Source: a virus. Taken from it: a stretch of DNA of 21,060 nucleotides. Numbering within the stretch: the first letter of the stretch is position 1; each line of letters begins with the position of its first letter. Made by a program: the position numbers and the translations under genes. Under the pieces are notes generated by a model. It searched no databases, had not been told where the DNA came from, and was given only the letters and a program-made list of their open reading frames with translations. Shown here piece by piece: positions 17,401 through 21,060 of the stretch. Where the stretch lies: positions 1 through 21,060 of the IMG/VR virus record IMGVR_UViG_3300025120_000696; one strand, written 5' to 3'.

Positions 17401-20400
17401 GAGCATGGATTAGTAAATGGTGATATATTAGTAATAATGGATTTTAGTGGCCAAGCAGAAGGAATGTACAGATTAGAAGAACCATTTGATAGTACAGATA
17501 CTAATAAAACATTTTCTCTAGAGATAACAGATACTTTAGATAGTGTGTTTACTCAAGGCACTTTAGCAAAACTTCAATCAGTAAGAATAAATGATTTTGA
17601 TCAACTGTCAAATATAGTGCCACAAAAAGGTTGGCAGACAAATGACTATGTGTTTGTTGACAATAATTATGAAACTAATGGTGGCTCATGGCAGGTATAC
17701 AAACGTGATTCATTAGGAAACTTTGAACTTGCTGGAGTATCTACACTGCCTATAAATTCTGATCTGTCTGATGCAAAAATTGACAATGAAGAATTTGGAA
17801 GTGCTATGTCTTTGTCGAAGGATACTAAATGGATGGCAGTTGGTTCTGCTAACAAAGAAAGAATATTAATTTATCACAGGGCAACATCAATCGATCCAAT
17901 TATAAACTATTCACAAATAGTGCCTGACATTAAAAATGGCTCAGCCGATGATGAGTTTGGTCAGAGTGTTGCAATATCAAACAATGGAAAAACTATTTTA
18001 GTTGGTGCTCCTAAAACAGGAGACATAGTAAGACTTGTTTCTAATCATCCTGATAGCACAAGGACACTTACTCGTGGACAGGATGTAACAGGTTCGGACA
18101 CAGCGGCGGCTGGAAAAATCCTTAGATATGAAGAAGGTGAATCTCAAGATGTATTGTACATTAAAGTTTCATCAGGCACAAACTTTGCTGATTCGGCATT
18201 AGATATATCGGACTCTTCTTCAGTTTCAATCATAGATGGACTTACAGATGGAGATCGAACAGATCAGGGCACGGTGCACATAGTCACAAGGAATACAGAT
18301 GAGTTATATGCTACAACAGAAAATATTGTTTCACCTGTGTTTGCACAAGGTGAACTATTTGGGCAAAGTGTTGCTATCAGCGGAGACGGAGAATGGGTAG
18401 CTGTTGGCGCTCCTGGAGGACCAAATGATTCAACTTTCAGTAACAGAGGTTCCGTATATGTGTACAGAAAAACTGTTGATAGTAGTACAATTAGCACAGC
18501 AAGGTATGTATATCAGCAAACTCTAGCTCCTGGCGATAATTCAGAACAAAAAGATGATAGTAGTAATCAAGGAATGCAGTTTGGTGACAATATTGTAATG
18601 AGCAATGATGGCAACACTATTGTAGTAGGTGCAAAACTTTATGATGATTCATCTATAACAGATTCTGGTAGAATTTTTGTGTATAGAAAATTAGATGACT
18701 TGTTTGTAAAGACAGAAGAGTTTGGGCCAGACATTGCAACAGACGAAACAAGATTTGGTGAAAGTGTAGTGATTAGTGATGATGGTACCGACTTATTAGT
18801 AGGCAGTCCGCGTGAAAAGAATACATTGACAGAACAAGGCGTAGTGTATCATTATTTGAACAGCAGTTCAACACACGTGGGCGATGGATCAACATCGGCA
18901 TTTACTCCAACATTTACAGTAGACAAAAATACTAAACTGTATGTTTCTGTTGATACTACACAATTTAAATTTGACGATTCTTCAACCACAGCAACATATC
19001 ATATAAATGCATCTACGAACGTAATTACTTTGGCTACTACTCCTGTGTTAGGAGCAAAAATTACAATTCAGCAATACAAAAAACAAGCACGAATATTGTC
19101 TAATCCAATTGAGCAAGGAGCAAGATTTGGTGAATCCATGGCATTAGATAATAACCTATTAGCAGTATATTCTGCAAGTGGAATGACAACTAGATCTACA
19201 TCATTTGATAAGTTTAGACTTGATAGTTCATCAAATGCCGCCAATCAAACTACATTTGACAACAAAGGAACATCATTTTCTACACAAATTCAAGATACAG
19301 GAAATGTGCAAATTTTTCAAAAGTATGATGATACATGGATACACAATGAGATATTAAAAAATACAAGTGGGTCTGTGGATGATAGTTTTGGAAAAAGCAT
19401 TGCAATATCTTCACAAAATGTGTATGTTGCGGCACCTGGAAGAGAAATATCTGTAGGTAGTGATTCAACCAGAGTTGATGCCGGCGAAGTTTATGTGTAT
19501 GCTAAAACAAGCAATGTGAACTATTGGAATGTTGATGTAACACAACCAGACTTAGTGAATCCATATTTGATTAAAAAAACTTTCTTATACACACAAGGAA
19601 ATAATAAACTTGTCCTTGATATGCCAAGAATTGATCCAGTGAAAAATTTATTCTTTGCACAGATTGATCAAGATATAAAATACAAAACTTCTTTCGACCC
19701 AGCAAACTATGAATCATGGAACGATGAACATGTTGGTGAAATTTGGTTGAATACTACTCAACTTAAATTTTTATGGTATGAGCAAGGTGATGCAAATTAC
19801 AAACTTCGTAATTGGGGTAAACCGCATCCGTCTGCAGTTGTATCTGTTTTAGAATGGGTAAAAAGCACACTGACACCATCCCAATGGAACGCACAATCTA
19901 CCACAGTAGATGGATCAAATGAAGGAATCACTGGCACAGCAAATGAAGACTTTAGCACACAAGAAGTCTTTAGTGATATCACTAATAATTTTATAACATT
20001 TTATTATTACTGGGTTGAACAACCAACAATTTTGCCTGATGTAGCAACAAGATCAGTGACAGCGGCACAGATTGCAAACGCAATAAAGGATCCAAAAACA
20101 TTCACAGATAATTTCAGTGCAGTTATTTCGTCTGATTCTTTGCTATTAAGCATACAAGCAAGTATCTTAACAAATAAAAGTTTATCATTTCATATAGAAA
20201 ATACTAGTGATGAAGATGAATTGCAACCACATGTGGAGTATTTGATGGTAGCAGAAGGTGACGATGACGTAAAAATTAATTCTACACTCGTTACAAAAAT
20301 GGAAGATTCATTAATAGGAATTGATAGTTACGGTAGAAAAGTGCCTGATTTAACTTTTCCAGATAATATGCGTTATGGATTAGAAAACAGGCCACGACAA

Positions 20401-21060
20401 ACAATTTTCAAAGATAGAGTTGGCGCACTAAAAGAAATTGTAACCTTTATAAACAGTAGATTGACGTTGTCACCGTATGCAACACAGGTTGATCTGACTA
20501 AATTTAATGAATCTGATCCGATACCTAATCAAAAACTAGGAGAGTGGAATCAACAGGTAGACACAGAAATTGATCTAGATTATATCAATACAGAAACATT
20601 AATATCCGGACATACAGTATTAGTAACTGTAGATTCTCAGGCAGATGGTTGGTCAATATGGACGTATGATGGTAGTAAATTTTCTAGAACTAAATCACAA
20701 ACCTATGACACAACAAGATACTGGTCATATGTCGATTATTATTCAACAGGTTACTCTTCATCAACAGTTCCTGATATTATTGTTGCAGATGAAAAATCTA
20801 AAAAAGAGTTGTCACCAACTGTAGGACAAATTGTTAAGGTTCGTTCAAGTTACAATGGTCAATTTAGAACATATCTAAAAACAGCAACTGGGTACGATGT
20901 AATTGCAATTGGACAAGGCACACTAGAATTATCTAATGCTTTGTATGATTATGCGGCAGCTAATAAAGGATTTGGTGGGTATGCATACGATAGTTTAGTG
21001 TATGACGAAGAAGCAGTGCAAGAAATAAGAAATATTTTACAAGCAATACAAAACTTTAAT
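11434..21060 (+). CDS. Giant virion structural protein, probable gp7-like baseplate wedge initiator, 3' end missing
   Basis: From ATG 11434 the frame stays open for 3209 codons to the right edge. Position right after gp6 is that of gene 7 in T4-like baseplate clusters (T4 gp7 has 1032 residues), and long proteins at this place are typical of marine relatives; I see no residue-level match to T4 gp7, so the name is positional. Modules in order: N-terminal region (1-160); cupredoxin-like domain (about 170-262); several beta modules with the tail-protein pattern of a polar turn, VFVNG-type strand and hydrophobic return (for example about 655-735 and 885-970); an aromatic-rich stretch (about 1060-1280); two short carbohydrate-binding-like modules (1440-1480, 1698-1734); seven FG-GAP-like repeats (about 2110-2691); and a C-terminal part (2700-3209+) with ENRPRQTIFKDRVGALKEIV near 2986-3006. 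No signal peptide or transmembrane segment is evident. It is probably translated by coupling to gp6 (TAAAATG). Confidence 0.75.
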   Translation, partial: MGKSTRKTQTLLPSVFQTPKNNDFLEATLDQLIEPAKTQKLSQFIGRTTIPSYKSVDGYVPEATADRKNYQLETATVYKSDGDTIDFAAPYIDVINEISASGGNNSKHDRMLSNNTFSYTPPIDADKFTNYREYYWMGIGLSPVRLYAGTPGANISFNVVNNAAGGYKFSHRGASNPDIIVYRGNTYNFDISAYGHPFWIKSQYGTGTDNAIGSNLVTNNGQQNGRVTLKVPASDSSTSYPEVLYYQCQYHTAMRGRIIVRDLNDELFDINENLIGVTEFTDFTGLKLSNGLTVSTSSDVSETYQNKTFYIEGVGSTIDLVPETEMRTYGDWAQDLGAIWDENGVEGWDTTGFDNSTGQLVSTDYFTISRQSPDRNAWSRSNRWFHKDVILESNKRNNYAQVLPETARAKRPIIEFQSGLNLFNYGSLHRVVDVVDTLTTDALSLVSGTIGFTADGTLLREGDRVVFTKDENENNKIFTVRYLSLDSSTATANIDNPSQIHLQLEDDSTVIADDTSIIAKRGDRNKGQAYHYSRSNVTWTKSQQKTGVNQAPLFDVYNTSGISLGDLTAYTSTNFTGTTVFEINTDEQGTPDTIYGQNVLYSRLGLLSDIQVKDTFDSDTFAYVTGSATQVDNVKQYYLRKTDKLGNQTYHTNYTKSSTAVKQRVIEQYVADKNQTDFEISSYDKPSTLSDLDVTIFVNGSRVNKFIQVDGTDNKLFVRLTNASKNNDIVTVKTHSTLGKRTSNGYYEVSVSAEKNPLNESISLFTVGDINDHYISALNNLNTVTGPHIGNNNTRDLPPVFESGTNILQHEGSMPLASIFSRDETVNLIDAWRQSGTHYEQFKANILKTAEKVVLGDTAKDNLDIILEEINLNKNETFAYHDSDMMAFGEDKTVLTYTVTDASVIFYPMTNAFDLSTLSDTAVYLYVNNIQLTHGTDYEFVGVSDSANFNGVEIKSSLSVNDVIKIEEHTLTTASFIPPTPAKLGLAPAYEPTLAFDNTYQAEDSTDTGLKVLRGHDGSKMIAYDDLRDDLMLEFEKRIYNNIKIEHTPESVDLSFGRFKTNDYTRTELINLYSRDFYYWTGVNGIDYTTNDIYTGENSFTWNYGDYSKNVNRSTDTDPLPASWRGMYLEYFGTTSPHTTPWEMFGFSVKPTWWENQYGPAPYTSGNEILWDHVARGQIAKGSRAGNYAKYARPEVYKCIPVNQNGDLIDPGTARLLSNDTNNSLNLKRNWSYGDVGPAEHSWRFSSSWRFAEQIAKFLAYPVKYAGLFFDVSRQKKNFIDQIVYDEKFRTTPVNYTLPDSLNHIHTSGYVNVILDYLKTQGLNKNALSVRLQNLSVQLVYKMAGFTNSTNLDVQLGSSSPLSSSTSVFAPKENFDLIVHKSAPSTVANYSGVIVEKSTKGYKVSGYSNFDRAFTILAPIENGDYGQIAVGQTTESFTEWQGGAFYNVGSIVRNGGKFYRATSAVNSTQEFIEGNWTVIGAKLPLKGGVTVRKFKSYKKVTSTIPYGTEYRTEQEVANFVYGYEKYLESIGFSFDEFSKDLNQTMNWDLSVKEILFWSTQNWAVGSVLSVSPASSKLVHSKETSIGDDLVQGDKFYTVLQQDGLPIQPKNLRVRRTDGQFIIETNPAEDGIYNADIRSVQKEHLLVIDNSTSFNDIIYNRVLGTRQQRLKLVGFKTADWQGDLYAPGFIIDRAIINQWEEYVDYAIGDVVFYQGQTYVATDNHTSIDKFDASRFSAKDTPGPDILNNLDNKAESFRDFYSLDTENFDAEQQRYAQHLIGYQKRDYLVNLGFEEQTQYKLYQGFVKDKGTRNVIDRFQLPEQFGQVKSFELFEEWLFRIGEYGGHRTLSQYAWPVSGEVHKEKQHVYELTSETKDDTETVINVTDFELNKRPYNLPATKFATYSYDTSNYPSNILRLGTAGYPQPDQVDFTVWSTDDLFDLDTANFEEGTLIWVANNDKGDWDVFRVNTLTTSIIDYKQFDAKTQFTTREEHGLVNGDILVIMDFSGQAEGMYRLEEPFDSTDTNKTFSLEITDTLDSVFTQGTLAKLQSVRINDFDQLSNIVPQKGWQTNDYVFVDNNYETNGGSWQVYKRDSLGNFELAGVSTLPINSDLSDAKIDNEEFGSAMSLSKDTKWMAVGSANKERILIYHRATSIDPIINYSQIVPDIKNGSADDEFGQSVAISNNGKTILVGAPKTGDIVRLVSNHPDSTRTLTRGQDVTGSDTAAAGKILRYEEGESQDVLYIKVSSGTNFADSALDISDSSSVSIIDGLTDGDRTDQGTVHIVTRNTDELYATTENIVSPVFAQGELFGQSVAISGDGEWVAVGAPGGPNDSTFSNRGSVYVYRKTVDSSTISTARYVYQQTLAPGDNSEQKDDSSNQGMQFGDNIVMSNDGNTIVVGAKLYDDSSITDSGRIFVYRKLDDLFVKTEEFGPDIATDETRFGESVVISDDGTDLLVGSPREKNTLTEQGVVYHYLNSSSTHVGDGSTSAFTPTFTVDKNTKLYVSVDTTQFKFDDSSTTATYHINASTNVITLATTPVLGAKITIQQYKKQARILSNPIEQGARFGESMALDNNLLAVYSASGMTTRSTSFDKFRLDSSSNAANQTTFDNKGTSFSTQIQDTGNVQIFQKYDDTWIHNEILKNTSGSVDDSFGKSIAISSQNVYVAAPGREISVGSDSTRVDAGEVYVYAKTSNVNYWNVDVTQPDLVNPYLIKKTFLYTQGNNKLVLDMPRIDPVKNLFFAQIDQDIKYKTSFDPANYESWNDEHVGEIWLNTTQLKFLWYEQGDANYKLRNWGKPHPSAVVSVLEWVKSTLTPSQWNAQSTTVDGSNEGITGTANEDFSTQEVFSDITNNFITFYYYWVEQPTILPDVATRSVTAAQIANAIKDPKTFTDNFSAVISSDSLLLSIQASILTNKSLSFHIENTSDEDELQPHVEYLMVAEGDDDVKINSTLVTKMEDSLIGIDSYGRKVPDLTFPDNMRYGLENRPRQTIFKDRVGALKEIVTFINSRLTLSPYATQVDLTKFNESDPIPNQKLGEWNQQVDTEIDLDYINTETLISGHTVLVTVDSQADGWSIWTYDGSKFSRTKSQTYDTTRYWSYVDYYSTGYSSSTVPDIIVADEKSKKELSPTVGQIVKVRSSYNGQFRTYLKTATGYDVIAIGQGTLELSNALYDYAAANKGFGGYAYDSLVYDEEAVQEIRNILQAIQNFN
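11941..12219 (+). other. Cupredoxin-like domain in the giant protein
   Basis: Residues about 170-262 read as a small beta-barrel of plastocyanin type. DIIVYRGNTYNFDISAYGHPFWI contributes H196, and the closing strand LYYQCQYHTAMRGRIIV contributes C248, H251 and M254. These are the His, Cys, His, Met of a type-1 copper site; the loop is C-x2-H-x2-M, shorter by two than the plastocyanin loop C-x2-H-x4-M. Related YYxCxxHxxM segments occur in other marine phage structural proteins as far as I recall. Copper binding is inference. Confidence 0.65.
15751..15873 (+). other. Carbohydrate-binding-like (CBM5/12 pattern) module 1
   Basis: Residues 1440-1480 follow the W-x-Y-x-G-x-x-V-x-x-G-x-x-Y pattern of chitin-binding-type 5/12 modules: W1440, FYNVGSIVRNGGKFYRAT and a closing W1476. 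In phage tail proteins this pattern is commonly a small surface-binding or structural module. Sugar binding is not shown. Confidence 0.5.
16525..16635 (+). other. Carbohydrate-binding-like (CBM5/12 pattern) module 2
   Basis: Residues 1698-1734 show the same pattern as the module 260 residues earlier: W1698, YVDYAIGDVVFYQGQTYVAT, then a polar turn and F1734 in place of the closing Trp. The sequences are too diverged to be a recent duplication. Confidence 0.5.
17761..19506 (+). other. Seven FG-GAP-like repeats, possible beta-propeller
   Basis: Seven units begin with an FG dipeptide followed by a short strand, a polar DG-type turn and a VGAP-like strand: F2121, F2175, F2309, F2383, F2441, F2565 and F2652 (for example FGQSVAISNNGKTILVGAP, FGQSVAISGDGEWVAVGAP). 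Several close with a VYVYRK-like strand. This is the FG-GAP_2-type blade repeat. Normal blade spacing is 55-75 residues; two longer gaps (2195-2300 and 2475-2555) hold extra sequence. Seven blades is the number of an integrin-alpha-like propeller; closure is inferred. Confidence 0.75.

Noticed and set aside
11434-21060. Several shorter genes instead of one giant gene
   Set aside because: Reading the frame through every line gave no stop codon, and module borders are continuous with no internal late box or Shine-Dalgarno that would suggest separate starts.

Overview
The window is a contiguous piece of a tailed-phage genome of the T4-like myovirus type. It is AT-rich, with about one third G+C by eye, and genes are packed with overlaps or gaps under 50 bp. 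The protein set (late sigma gp55, gp47 nuclease, tube cap gp48, wedge proteins gp53/gp25/gp6, spike gp5 and a PAAR tip) together with the expanded gp6 and the giant protein after it fits the marine T4-like group that infects cyanobacteria or SAR11-type hosts. The host assignment is inference from composition and gene content only. Both ends are cut inside genes.

Layout. Bases 1-517 (minus strand) hold the 5' half of a gp47/SbcD-type recombination nuclease. Bases 542-1354 (minus strand) hold gp55, the late-transcription sigma factor. A 47-bp divergent control region follows. From 1402 to the right end everything runs on the plus strand as a baseplate cluster: gp48 tube cap (1402-2271), gp53 wedge (2271-2570), a large probable hub protein (2570-5077), a gp5-like spike without a lysozyme domain (5077-7020), the PAAR spike tip (7020-7280), a 46-residue cysteine-rich microprotein (7289-7429), gp25 wedge (7431-7883), gp6 wedge (7923-11432), and a giant open frame from 11434 that runs off the right edge after 3209 codons without a stop. 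By position that frame is the counterpart of the gp7 wedge initiator. No stretch longer than about 50 bases is free of genes, and I see no tRNA, CRISPR, IS element or convincing terminator hairpin.

How the genes work together. gp55 is expected to direct RNA polymerase to T4-type late boxes (TATAAATA). The core ATAAATA appears on the plus strand only three times that I could find (1389-1395, 7277-7283, 7911-7917), each time 5-6 bases before an ATG; a one-mismatch relative (7417-7424) lies 6 bases before the gp25 ATG. With T4 late-promoter geometry (box at -13 to -6), the predicted transcript start falls on, or one base before, the start codon in all four cases. This points to leaderless late mRNAs and is the most unusual regulatory signal here. 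Genes between these promoters are joined by four TAATG stop/start overlaps, which suggests translational coupling.

Other points of interest are the cysteine-rich microprotein between the PAAR tip and gp25, and the modular make-up of the giant protein: a cupredoxin-like domain with an apparent complete type-1 copper ligand set, two aromatic carbohydrate-binding-like modules, and seven FG-GAP-like repeats that could close a seven-bladed propeller.
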